Source of the DNA: Phytoseiulus persimilis
Lineage: Eukaryota > Arthropoda > Arachnida > Mesostigmata > Phytoseiidae
Direction of reading: 5' to 3'
NCBI GenBank assembly: GCA_037576195.1
Contig: CM075101.1
Location: 44,826,001-44,890,000, forward strand
Length of the DNA stretch: 64,000 nt
Shown: piece after piece, positions 1 to 11,500 of the stretch
Layout of the letters: each line of letters starts with the position of its first letter
Position numbering within the stretch: position 1 is the stretch's first letter
Translations under genes and position numbers: made by a program
The notes under the pieces: model-generated
Told to the model about the DNA's origin: nothing
Database searches by the model: none
What the model saw: the letters and a program-made list of their open reading frames with translations, nothing else

Positions 1-104
1 AACGACTCGAAAGAGTTTTCTCCGCCGATATTCGAATCAGCGACCTTGAGAAGGTCAACAATGTTGACTGCCCTGTCGATCAGAAGACCCAACAAGTGCT
101 GTGA
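1..104 (+). CDS. 3' exon of an apolipoprotein-D-like lipocalin (cut by window start)
   Basis: The frame starting at base 3 runs open to a TGA at 102-104 and encodes about 33 residues. They end in a VNNVDCPVDQ segment followed by a short polar tail. This matches the C-terminal end of ApoD-type lipocalins, where a Val-rich strand is followed by an Asn/Asp-Cys-Pro motif carrying the last disulfide cysteine. The complete lipocalin about 840 bases downstream ends in the same way (IVDNDNCPEK), so the two are probably tandem copies. The upstream exons lie outside the window. The call rests on this short tail and the neighbour, so family assignment is good but not certain. Confidence 0.68.
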   Translation, partial: RLERVFSADIRISDLEKVNNVDCPVDQKTQQVL

Positions 105-162
105 GCATTTGCACTCCACTCAGAGTTCTGCCCCGGTCACAAAGTTGGAGTTTCCCTAGAAA

Positions 163-168
163 AATAAA
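163..168 (+). terminator. poly(A) signal of the upstream lipocalin
   Basis: AATAAA lies 59 bases after the stop codon of the partial lipocalin. A second AATAAA near 204 could serve as an alternative. Confidence 0.55.
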
Positions 169-940
169 AGAAGCTATCTAGGTCGGAATATCCTGTTTTT
201 TCAATAAACTCCACGGAAAAAATCTTCCGGATGTTTTTCCTCTGATCCTAACAACGGACTCCTTCATTGAATATTCGGAACAATCTCCTACCATAGTTTG
301 AGGAAAGTTTCTCTCTGAACTCGATGGGCTCTGCGCCTTCAGAGAGCCGAAGCACCCGAACTAGACGTGAGTCGCGCATTGTACAAATGCCACCCCTCGA
401 ATACGAGCGAGGCGTTCAGAAGTTCTGCCTGATAGAAACTCGGAGTTTACTTCGAAGACATCATCAGAAGCAACAGGCATCGCGAATGTGAGTCCTGCGA
501 GTGACAGGCGTAAATGTTCTGGGTAGTTCGCCTCCTTCGTGCAGATTATCGAAGCAATGATCTCGGAGTCACGGATAAATCACTCGAATCACACCATCAG
601 AATGACCAACAATGACTTCAAACAGGGGAGGAAGTAAGCTCACCGGATGCGGAGAAAGGCTCCTCCCTATGAAGCCCAACAGTTACATAATCCGAAGCTG
701 GTATCAAATGAGAAATCTGTCCGAGCTGATCGAGGTACAGAAATTTTCTTCATCTTCGCCGCGAATGATTCCGTCATTCTTCTGCAAAAGAGTCGGATCA
801 CCGAGTGTGAAATTATTCGGGAACTCCCTGACAAGAGCAGGTCTTCGGACGCCATGCGTCTTCGGAATTCTCTCTTTCGGCTCGATAAAATGTCCTCGTA
901 TCGGCGTGGTCACTCCTCGTTCGAAGAGGACGGCGGCAAC
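169..940. other. Intergenic DNA between tandem lipocalins
   Basis: No coding signal beyond frames that run into the signal-peptide exon of the next gene. This must hold the promoter of the downstream lipocalin. I see no clear TATA box, only a weak GATAAAA near 883. Confidence 0.5.
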
Positions 941-2202
941 ATGAAGACCTGCTTATTCTCTCTGTTCGCGGTGGCGATTTGTGGCCGAGCGGTGATTGCG
1001 GCTCCAACGTTCGAAGTTATGAAGGATCTCGACGTCGAAAAGGTTTGCAGCAACGCCAAATCTCTACAACCCATATTTTTGGATGACCAAGAGCTCGATC
1101 TTTTATCATGGCTGTAGCAGTCCTGCGCGCGTTCCTCAGAAGGGAATGGCGGACTGTACACCGCGATATTGATACCTCCCTGAACTCAAGATTGATCGGT
1201 GAATACGTTCAGAGGTCCGGAATGAGTCGTGGTCGAAAACGGTCCTGCTGAAGGGAATCGAGAGCTGAGAGCACGAGTTCTGTCCAGGGCTCTTTAAGGG
1301 ATAGTTGAAGATGCTCAAACTGACCGCTCGAACTATTCTCCCCCCGCAGTTCTCCGCAACCAAGTGGTGGGTTGTTTACCGGGGCGAGCGGCTCCGTGAG
1401 GGACATTTGGACCGATGTTTAGCAATATCTCTGAGCCGTCGTTTCAACGATCAGAGACTTTACATGGAGATAGATCACGAGAACTCAGGGTGATTATCGG
1501 GATTCTGAAAATATACATTGCGACTTCCGTTATGTTTCCGTTGACTGAGAGTTCTGCAATGCTCCCACAGGGCCATCGACCAAGCATACTTCCCGGCCAG
1601 CCTCGAGTCCACTGGTTTCCAGTTCACCATGGAAGGTTCGTACTCGACGCCCAGCGTTTGCCTCTATCTATGATTGATGGGCGAGACCCCGATCCCCACT
1701 GCTTGATCCGACTCCGCTGATCGAATCGAGGGAGTCACCACCTCTGATCGACAGCGAGGAAGCGGCCGCAAGCCCGTTGCTCGCCTCCAAGTTCTCAACA
1801 CTCGACTGCATCCCATTCCAGATGGAGAACAGGCGAAAATGGACGTCGTTTATACTGACTATGAAACGTTCACCATAGGCTACCTGGCGCTGAGCAAAAG
1901 AAGTGAGTTTTTCTCCGAAAATGCGGTGAAATATGATTGGACCTTGCTTCCGTCGTCTGTCGGCGTCTTTACATGAAACCGCTGGAGCCTAATTCGAGGC
2001 GAAAGTCGTTCAACCAATGAGGAATATGGATTGTTTTGCAGAGAGTGAGTTCCTCGTCCTCTATTCCGTGGTGCCGAAGCCAGAAGGTGATCTACTTGAG
2101 AAAATGAAAGCAAAACTTCAAGAGATAACGGGAGTTGGCCTGGATGCTCTTCAAATCGTTGACAACGACAACTGCCCGGAGAAAGTTGATGAGCAAACTT
2201 GA
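941..2202 (+). CDS. Secreted apolipoprotein-D-like lipocalin, five exons
   Basis: Exons 941-1042, 1350-1489, 1571-1635, 1822-1902 and 2042-2202 join in phase to 182 residues; human ApoD has 189. Exon 1 gives a signal peptide (MKTCLFSLFAVAICG, cleavage near the AAPT stretch). Exon 2 carries the first lipocalin block, KWWVVYRGE followed by a Cys (RCLAIS). Exon 4 carries the second block, the TDYE motif (VYTDYETFTIGY). Exon 5 carries the C-terminal helix and NDNCPEK with the closing Cys. The family binds small hydrophobic ligands in a beta-barrel and is secreted; the ligand here cannot be read. The usual Gly of the GxW motif is absent (ATKWW). The start was chosen because its ATG directly precedes the signal peptide. 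Exon 3 is the least certain; its 3' end was set by phase. A second lipocalin tail lies just upstream. Confidence 0.82.
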
Positions 2203-2344
2203 GAGCTCCGGGAAACTCGACATATTGTAGAAGTTAGCTCAGAAGCCTTGGATCAATGTCATTAAGTCATCAACAACGATGAGGAAAAATCCAACGAGGA
2301 TAGTAGTTGAGATGATGCATTCTCAATGCTTCGCTTTTTTCTCG

Positions 2345-2350
2345 AATAAA
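2345..2350 (+). terminator. poly(A) signal of the lipocalin gene
   Basis: AATAAA 143 bases after the lipocalin stop codon. Confidence 0.65.
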
Positions 2351-3436
2351 AGCTGAGTCCGTCGATGGAGACCTGTGCTCTTTTGATTTTTTTTTGAGGT
2401 TATGGTCGTTGCTCGGTCACGGCTGAACCTATCATTCTCTAATTCTCGGATATTGCTCCCGCATGCAGGGCCGAGTCTACGAATTTTTTCGATTGGATAG
2501 CTTCGTATCAGGGTACTGTAGGGTTGTTTGGAGTATTTTCATGAGGATGAGTTCTGAATAGCTCGAAAAGGGAAGGACATTTGCCCACGTGAGCCTATGA
2601 CCTTTCCGTCGGGGCTGCGGAGGCGTTTGGATCGCTCGTAGAGCGATATTACATTGTTCCTCAGCTCGTCTGAGCTCCCGAAACCCGCTTCCCTCGCGTC
2701 ACTATTCCTTTTAGGGAAGAACTCGGGCGGAAAGCGATCACTCGGAGAGATCCAGCTATGAGGGTCACAGGGTGCTGCTGCCGGACAGATAGACCGCTCC
2801 ACTCATTCCGCGACTCCGTAGAGAACTCGGTATCAGACCCAAAAATTGTGAAAAACGGAGAAAATTGCTTTCTTGACCGTTGCCCTCAATCGAGTTATGG
2901 AGATATGAATGTTTCAATCTGCTTCTCATCGATGACACTCTCGCACACGCCAGCAATGCACTGGAAGTCGTACGTGTTTGGAGTATCCGGCCCTACCATT
3001 CTGACCTCTCTAGCCTCCCATTCCGCTGCCGTTCCGTCTCGAGCTCATCGCTGTCACCGGAATGTTCGAAATTCAGTGTCGGTGTGCGTCTCCTGGAAGT
3101 TGCGAAGTACCGGCTCAAATTGTTAGAAAACAGATCCTCCAGATCCGCAGCCTTTCCTGGTTGCCATCCTGTTCATTACAACAACTCTCTCCCCTAGTTA
3201 GCCTGTTTGATAGCAATGATTTATGGGGTTTTGTTTCTTCTGGGGGACTGCGGTTGCTGCTGATAGTCAAGCTCTCAATCACAGCGAAGAGATGCCTATG
3301 CATTCCGACTGTAGATGACATATGCGAATAGATGAGCTCAAGCTGAGCACAAAACATTCCATGGAAAATATCGCCGAGAGCCCTCCGTGAGAGAAAAACA
3401 GTCCTTTCCATCTTCCAACGTCTTTCTATCCATAAG
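2351..3436. other. Intergenic, nothing recognised
   Basis: Short overlapping frames on both strands, none with homology or consistent splice signals. Confidence 0.4.
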
Positions 3437-3442
3437 TTTATT
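3437..3442 (-). terminator. poly(A) signal of the unrecognised minus-strand gene
   Basis: AATAAA on the minus strand, about 80 bases after the predicted stop at 3521-3523. It supports that gene being real. Confidence 0.5.
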
Positions 3443-3520
3443 CTTCAGGAAGCATCTCTGTATTCGGAGCTTGGCTGCTCTTATCACTGACGATATCACC
3501 GAGTAGGGCAAATTTGAAAG

Positions 3521-4556
3521 TTATTGCTCATGTAGTGACCACCTCGAGGGGTCGCATGGTCTGGACGCGTCCGGAAAGGAACATCTCTGACAAGAAGATG
3601 ATTGTTTCACCCTCTTCCGAGCTCCTGGTGTTCGATTCCTACCAAGACCGGCTCAGGTCCGCCACGAGAAACATTGGATTGACATTCTGCCCAGCGGAGA
3701 CATGCTATCAGGTGCTCGAGGCCCGTTCTCGCACATTTCATCATCAGCTCCAACGAGGACTGTTTATATCGGCCGTAGTGTTTTCCGAAAACCAAACTAT
3801 CGCCCAGGTCTGTTTTCGACAAACTACCATCGACTATCGATACGGTGGTGTTGAATGGCTTGAAGAACAACTCACCTGGAATGAGATCGTAAGTGAATTG
3901 AAGGATGCCGCATTGTCAAGGGGGGAGAACCCGGATTTTTCCTAGTTGAATCAAAGGCCCGCGATCCGCCGTCGATCCTCGCATCCTGACGCAAGACGCT
4001 TTCACTGAGAACTTTGACAGGTAGAGAGAATTCATCTCTCCAACCTCGCGCGTTTCAAAAACGCCATGCGAAACATTCCTCTCTGCCATGAGAACTGTGC
4101 TTGAGGGCAAATCAGGTGCCTTGTGAGCCCAGTTCTCCGTTCAGGGCGTTCCTCGCACACGTGAGCTTGAGTTGGTTGTATTCGTACTCGCTGATCTCCG
4201 GTGGAAACGCACTCACCTCCTGCCTCGTAGACGAAGACGCGCATTCGGAGCCACTTGATTTGAACCGGAACATGGCATATGGTCACAGCAGTGCGTGCTT
4301 CATGCGGCGTGCAAACAATATCTCCGCTCACGCTCAACGCTGTGGGCAGTCCGTATACATCGAAAGCATGTTGCTCTGTGAGCTTGTGGTTGCATCGGTA
4401 TACTTCCCCCCACGCTGCAGCATAGTTTTTAGGCAGAGCACTGAACAAGGCCAGCACAGATCTCACTTCCCAGCTTGGGTTTTCATCAAGACCTAGAGCG
4501 TCGAAATGCTTCATACTCAGGAAGCAAATCAGAAAGACACTTCTTTTCACGCTCAT
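3521..4556 (-). CDS. Unrecognised spliced gene, possible secreted or anchored protein
   Basis: Three minus-strand exons join in phase: 4556-4217, 3875-3643 and 3586-3521, giving 212 residues. Donors read GTGAGT and GTAGGA; acceptors end in TTCCAG and TGTCAG. A minus-strand AATAAA follows the stop. The N-terminus (MSVKRSVFLICFLSM) is basic then hydrophobic, like a signal peptide or anchor. The middle is rich in Trp and Cys (WGEVYRCNHK, IKWLRMRVFVYEAGG, LRWAECQSN) and the tail carries two more Cys. I do not recognise the family. An acceptor-like sequence just upstream of the ATG means a 5' UTR intron or earlier exons are possible. Single frames of this length arise by chance; the support is the phase-matched splicing plus the poly(A) signal. 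Confidence 0.45.
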
Positions 4557-7500
4557 GTCGATGCTGTAAGAACAATGGATGCCTTGGCTTTGGCTGTTGT
4601 GATACCCGTCTTGTCGTGGGCAGTGTGACGGTCCTACGATCGCGTTTCACGTCGATCTCCGTCACAAAGGGGGATGGATTCATCCAAACCGAGTGTGCGC
4701 GGTGAGGAAACGAAGCGACCTACAACATCGCCGCACCCTTAAGCGAGAGCGGTGACGAAACACTCGAGAACGGTTTCCGTCTCTCCAGGCGGGAGCAGCA
4801 GGAAAACCCACTGACGTAGCCCACTGGAAGTCGAGAAGCGTTCGGTCCCTGGTTGTCGAGTCTTGCGCCAAATCTGCCCCGGGTAGCGATGCACATCCTC
4901 AAGCAATCAGCCTGCTATTCGTTGGGCTGCAGCCGAAAAACAGCTGATCAGATAGTCTGGCTCGAGAGAAGAGACGACTGTGTCGTTCCCGCATGCACAG
5001 GCAGGCAGTGATTGATGACTGTATCTTCCGGGATTGCACATGGGAACATGAGCAGATACGAAGGCGTCCCTCTTAGTTGCTCCTTTGAACTCCTTAGGTT
5101 ATAGATTTTGAATAATTCCAATGACCTGGAAGGACCGATCCACAACAGAAACGCCAGCGATGGAGTCAAGCTCGGCGGAGAACCGTAACTCCCATAACTC
5201 TGAAAAGCAGGTATCCCTCCCGGAAGACATGTGACACGGTCAGACTGGTGGCCATTTGATGGATTATCTGGTGAACTAGTCGCGGCAAAACTCGAACGGG
5301 AACTGGAAATAGGTAGCGTGACAAGGACTCAGACACTATGATTGGGGAGCCAGACTCAGGGAGGGGCAGATTGAATACGTTTCGTCCGATCATGTGACGA
5401 ATATTAGCTGCCAAGATTTAAGAGTGTATCGAAAACCTTGGCGAGAAGCCCTTGGTGGAGCGCAAATTGCATTCAGACCTGAGGGGAGAGGAGACGATAA
5501 TTCATTCATCTCAATCTCTTCATCAAAATCTATAGGAAACGAACACTAGGATCAATCCGCTGGTGCCAGACGCGAACGACCATGAGCACCTGGGCGTTGC
5601 AAACTCGACTATGGTTAATATTCAACGCTCAATCATCAACTATGATCATGATGAAAATATGACTACCAAACGACCACAACTTGAATGTCGTTCATATCGG
5701 TAATCGAGATAAGCTCATCAAATAATGATCTACTGATTATGAATGATGATTCCGGCCCATGACCGGAATCGCGAGCGACGTCATTGCACACAGGATTATC
5801 AGGAGAATAATGGAAGTTACGCCTCACGAGAAGTGCCAACGAGCCTTGCAAAACATGGCGCCGTCTGTAGGCATCCACGCTTGGGCGTTCTCCGAGATCG
5901 GCCGAACCAATCTGTTGGATCAATCTCAGGAAGCATGGAAGCGATCTGAACCGAATGGTTTCTATCGTGGGGAGCGATCACACAGCTTGTGATATTTGTT
6001 TTCTGAAACCATCACATTGGAGTCAAACTAAAAATTCCGAAGACTGGCACTTCAGAGTCGGATCTCTCACTTACCCTGCAGTCTACCCATGAAGGAGGAA
6101 ACCAAAATCGGTTTCTCATGAGATGTGCATGAGAGACAGGATTACCGCGACCCGAATCCGGTTTCAATCGTAATCGTGGTCATGGACATTGTAGAAACAG
6201 CGCGTCGATTCCAACACGGAGTGAATTCGAGTGGTATTATTCCAATTAATCGAAGCAGCATGGAGCTCATGACTTCTATTCTCATAGATCCTGTGGGTTG
6301 ACCGAGAGCTGCTCGCTGCTAAGAGACTCCCGTTCTGTCGACTTCTCATTTTTTCAACCCGACCGTCATTCCGGCTTCCAGCTCCCACTTCCGATCTCGC
6401 GACTCCATAGCCAGTCCCGCCATCTATCATGCTGCTCTTGAAGTCAGCAGCTCCTATGCGTCTAGGAAAAACTCCCAGAGACTCTTTCATCAACCAGAGG
6501 AGTACCAAGGGGGACACGACGCCGGGTCTTGGAGTCGCTTCCGTCATCGTGGAAGTTTCCAATTCACTAATTTGAATTGAGGAACTACGCCCAGAGGTGA
6601 GCGACATCGAGAAACAAAGATTAACCGGGACAGGACTCGTCGACGACGGGATATCACATCTCGTTCGCATTCTGGCTTCGTGGTCTGAGACTCCTCTGTT
6701 ATCAATCGGTCCCATCCGCCCGGACTCGGTCACGGAGACTCTTGTTCTGCTTGGTCGAGATGAGCTACCTAAGTCGATGGTTTGACCACCAGAGCTTCCT
6801 GGACATCCCTTTCGAGTTTACGAGCGACATACAGCCATCCGAGGGATGTTCAGCATTCATCAACTAGCTTTTGAAACCCATTATAGTGTATGCGAGAAGC
6901 TCATGGAAACCACCCGCTGGTAATGGCCGCGCGATTTTTTTTGTGCCGACACAGCCAAATGAACGCGCGACAGCAGCTGACCCGGAGGCCTTTAAAGCAT
7001 GAGCGAGGATTGATAAATTGACAGGCGATCTTCTCGCAAAAAGACTCCGGTCGGCTTTAAACTTGCATCGGCTACCGTGGATTTGAAACTACTATTTGAA
7101 GATGGTCAATATCCTCTACGGTGTTATGTGGGTTTCAGTTCTAGACGAATGGCCCGAATCCACTCCGGAAGCCTTGGGGAACGATTTTCAAGGGACTGCG
7201 TTAAACCCAGAAACGGGAAGCCCACCCATTTTTCCGGAGTCCGGAACAGACCCCCGTCAACCTGAGAGAACATAACCACTTTTCTCTTTTCCCTAACTGC
7301 TGATATCCGGCGCAGTGGTTCCGAGCGAGCACAGTCGGGAGCAGCCTTCAATTGTTTCCGGGTTGTGGTCTGAAGTTGTCGCCTCTGACTTTCAAATGTA
7401 AATGCTATGATGGATATCCTGCTTGAGCTATCGCGAGAAAACGCTCGAAGTTCTTCGGGAGCTCTCGTTTCACCCAGCGAACGGAAGTTTCCGTCTCCGG

Positions 7501-8447
7501 AAATGCCAGGTAGCGTTTATCGTTGTCGAAAAGATCTCCAAAGAGCTTGGCAATTGGACTCTTTTCTCAATTCAGGTATCACGATGGCTCCTCTTTCTCG
7601 GTATGCGAACTGGGCTGGGCAAACTGTTCGATGACTCCAGGGGAGCGGTGTCGACAATCTAGACTCTACATTCAAGACGCTGGATTTCCTGAATATTTGG
7701 GCGAAACATCCCTTCGAAAAAGTTGTTGTTTGACGATTCAGGGAGTTTCTGACTCTCGGAATCCGCTTATGGTTCCTCCCGTACTTCTCTCATGAGTTGA
7801 CAGTAATGGCTCGAAGGTTTCACAGAGAGAGGAGAATTATGTGCATCCTGAAACGTCTTGTCGTGCACCCCGAGAGAAGGAAGGGAGAGGAAGCGAACCC
7901 AGCTGGAAGGGCAGGAGCTCGAACTTACTCTCCTGGATTTCGATGTGTTCAACGCAATACACTCTCAGCATGTATGAGAAGTATTCAATGGAGCCGCGCA
8001 GTGCTCGCGTTGAATGCCTAGACCAACCCTCGTAGTAGCCAAGCCCGACATATCCTTATGAATCTACGGAACATACGTCTCTCGTGTTATTCTGTTTGCG
8101 GCCGGTGTGTGGGCTCATGATGTATTTAAGAAGACTTCTGAGACTGCGCTCATCGCAGAATGTCGCCGAGTCGGAATCGACGACGTTGAGCCGGCAGATA
8201 TACATACTGAGGAAACCAGACAGGGCTCACCCAGGATCGTCGAAGCCGCTCAAGATATCGTCAAGTGAGCTAAAAGAGAACTTCTGGGTTATGCACACGA
8301 GAACTACGTCGGTCGAGTTTTTCCATCTTCACTAACTGGCTCTCAAAAAGACGATCATTGATCTACATGTACCACTTCCGAATCTCTGAAACAGTGCGAA
8401 AAGTACTGAGTAGACTATTTGCAGCACGTGTGTGTTGCCATAAAACT
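4557..8447. other. Gene-poor stretch with one weak exon candidate
   Basis: No confident gene. One frame at about 8076-8274 (+) is open for some 65 residues (ILFAAGVWAHDVFKKTSE onward, then IVEAAQDIVK) and ends at a GTGAGC donor. It could be an internal exon, but no partner exon or acceptor could be matched. A 189-codon minus frame at 6164-6733 is within the length expected by chance. Confidence 0.35.
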
Positions 8448-8519
8448 AGGTTCCACCGAGATTTGAACTCGGATCGCTGGATTCAGAGTCCAGAGTGCTA
8501 ACCATTACACCATGGAACC
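8448..8519 (-). tRNA. tRNA-Gln (anticodon CUG)
   Basis: The minus strand folds as a full 72-base tRNA. The acceptor stem pairs GGTTCCA with TGGAACC, with a U discriminator. The D arm reads GGTGTAATGGTTAGCAC, the anticodon loop is centred on CUG between paired CTGGA and TCCAG, and the T arm has GTTCAAATC. From memory it looks essentially identical to the animal nuclear tRNA-Gln. There is no intron, and the A and B boxes (internal Pol III promoter) are intact. Confidence 0.96.
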
Positions 8520-11500
8520 ACCATGGCAATCATCTCAGCAGTCCTCTGTATCATGCGTTCACCGGCAGTCTGTGCACTCCTCAGGAGGCGTTGTTCGAGC
8601 TCCCCGAACATCGGGGATGATTCTTGAGCACGCACCGTCCTCGCTTCCCGAGTTTTTTTCAGTTCGAGATGTTTCCCCCTGTGAAAACCGTTCGAAAAGA
8701 GTAGAGAGTCGTTTGCCGAACAGTTCGTTTGTTTCCTGCGGAGCTTAGGAGATGATTTTCAGGCTCCCGAACTATTCACAGTGTATGCAGTGAAACCTGG
8801 AGTCATCCAGCATCATCATAATGGCTCACCAAGGTCGGCATGACTGCAACGCTATACCAACCAAAATGATGCAGCGTCAGGCTCGGACAGGGAAGCACCA
8901 CGCAGTCATTCCATATCGAATCACCTGGACAGCTCAAGTCAGTTGCCACTTGTTTTCCTGTTGTAGGCCGCGGAAAGCGCGCGCATCCTTCCGACGAGCG
9001 GCTATGCTATCAGCTCTTGGTCCTCGAGAGAATAATTGCTCCGGCATACTTGAGAACAGAAAGAATTTCTTAGGTCAACGGGTTTCTTGCTTTCTCCATT
9101 GGTGATACTTCCACAGAGGACACGTTGGAAGAGTTCGTGGACGAACTGAATCAGCGGGCACCAGCCTCTTCTCTGCTGCGAGCACCGGCTGTACATATAT
9201 TCCCGTGCTCACATCGAAAAGTGTGGATTTCGGCGCGATTGGCTCCGAAAGCTCGGCCTCCGGAACCAGGAAGCCCTTCAATCGATGTTTCGTCTCCTCT
9301 GTGGCCCGGTGAGGGCTGGGGCGTTAACTTCTGTTGTAATACTTCCCTCCAAATCGCCAATGCGGTCAACAGGTTATTCTGTCTGGCGCAGATTTGATCA
9401 GGGAATGAATTTCTCGCTTCTTCTAGGGGACGACTCATCTCAGAGGGAGGTTTCCGACTAATGACCACGCTGGTAATTCGATGGCACATCGGCTGAGCAT
9501 ATCAAACGATGGGAAACTTCTTACTCCCTCAAAGCTCTCGTTCTTCGGTCGTACTCTGCCTCCGGGACAGTCTGCTGTTAGAGGAGTTGAGCGTCAAGAG
9601 TCCGGAGTCGGCTCCTCGGTCAACGTCACGAGAACGCAGCCGCTGGGAGCCAGCCTCACGCCCTGCTGATGTCAAACGCCGTGGGAATCTTCAGCGGGTC
9701 GAATTTGACCGATTGACGCTCGATCCTTCCAAGGAAGTCTTCGTTGTTCACACGCGAACACACTAGTTCTCCAAATCTACCTCGAATCTGGGCAGGGCTT
9801 CAGGAGGGTGCCGAAGAAATTGGATTTTCTGGATTGGCTGACAGGCTGACCCGTTGTGAAGTCAAATTGGCAGCTGGCGCACTGGAAATTTCCCGTCTTC
9901 ATCGAGAAAAATCCAAGGAATGAGTGCGACTCATGCTCGATGGATTGTTGGAGAAACTTGGCGACTTCCAGATAACTACTGTCCTGATGACAATCTCATC
10001 GGTGACTCGGTTTTCATGGACTAGATTCTCTCTTCTCATCGTTCGTCAAGCTCATCAGGCACTGCAATTTCAACACGCGATGGTCATGGCTGCTGAAAAT
10101 GAGCCCCTTTTTCGAATGAGCATCAGTCGTGAAGGCCCTTTGTTCCCTTGGACTTTTGGATGCATTTGAGGCGTCGCTCTGCGCGAGCTCTTCGGGATTC
10201 TCGGGTCCGAGCGGAACCCGAAAGACAACTGCTGGGCGTTGCGTATGTACCATGTTGAAAGCCCACGATGGCGGTTTTGACGACCTTAGAAGGAAGAGAG
10301 AGTGAGTGGCCAACGGGCCGCGAGGAGGCAAGCCTGGCAACGGCTGTGTTTGTCGCGGTATCTAGAGCAGGCGACTTATTGTTAGGAAATTTTCTTAGCG
10401 GATTCCGTTCATTGTGCCGTCGCTTGAAGTCGTAACGGCTGCTCGCAGCTCGTTCGTCGGCTCCCATTGGCCTTCAGCCAATCGAGGGAAACGATGTCAT
10501 TTATGCAATGCTGGAGCTGGCCGGCGTTTCTAACATCAGGAGCATCAATTTGTCCATCTGTCCTTCGCTGGCTAAGTCCGCTAGCCGGTAACCTCATGTT
10601 CGACTTATGAACGACCGATCACTGATTCCTGGAATCGCAGTTCACGCCACGTAACTGTATCGCCTTGGATGCAGTGTTCCGATGTATTTGAAGGATGGGG
10701 GCCGAACAACCTGAGAAATTTCACGATTTGAGAGGAAGGGTCGGCGACAGCTCCGAGAACGCTCGCTGCGGATGGAAGCTGGGAACGGCTCTTTCCCGCG
10801 CATCGCGTCCCGCCCACCCACATTTGGAGACTGGCTGAAAGCATAGACCTCGAGCAAAATCGATTCCCGCGAGAGAGGCATGAAATTCAGAGGAGAGACC
10901 CTGAGACTCCGGAAGAATGGAATAAGCCGATGCGCGAAGGGAGCTGTCCCAGTTTGGGAGCGAGAGTGGACGAACACATTGATTCCAAATACGAATTCGC
11001 GCTGCTAAAGAAGAACAAATCCACAAATCGGTTCCGCCACAACAGTCACAGCGCGTTGGCCATTCAAAACCGGTTTAGTCTAGTTGATGGAAGCTTCATG
11101 TTTGCGATACCAAATGCCTATCAATGTAACGAACAAGTGCTTACTATCTATCAACGAACAGATGCTCCTTCCAGTCCGCAGAAGTGATTCGGCGTCGACG
11201 ACATCACTTTCGCAAACTCCTGCAAAGTTGTCTCCGAACTGCGCAGGATCCACATTTTGCCAATAGGAAGATTCTCCCCGATACGATAGCTTTGGTAAGA
11301 CCGATATTTATACAAAGATCTTCAAGTTTCTAGGGAGCCCATGGCACAACCATGGCGACAACGCGCTTTGATTCGTCTCCAAGCGATGGATTTGCTCAGC
11401 TGAGTCATCCGCTGAGCGGTCGTGACGTTCGCTATCAACTGCCTGAGGTGCGCACCAGGACCGGTCTTGACAGCAATCACAACCGCGGTGACGATGCAGT

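Noticed and set aside
3514-3945. 143-codon plus frame
   Set aside because: Overlaps the better supported minus-strand exons, and shows no motif or splice partner.
6164-6733. 189-codon minus frame
   Set aside because: Length within chance expectation for 64 kb; Ser/Arg-rich with no domain, splice or poly(A) support.
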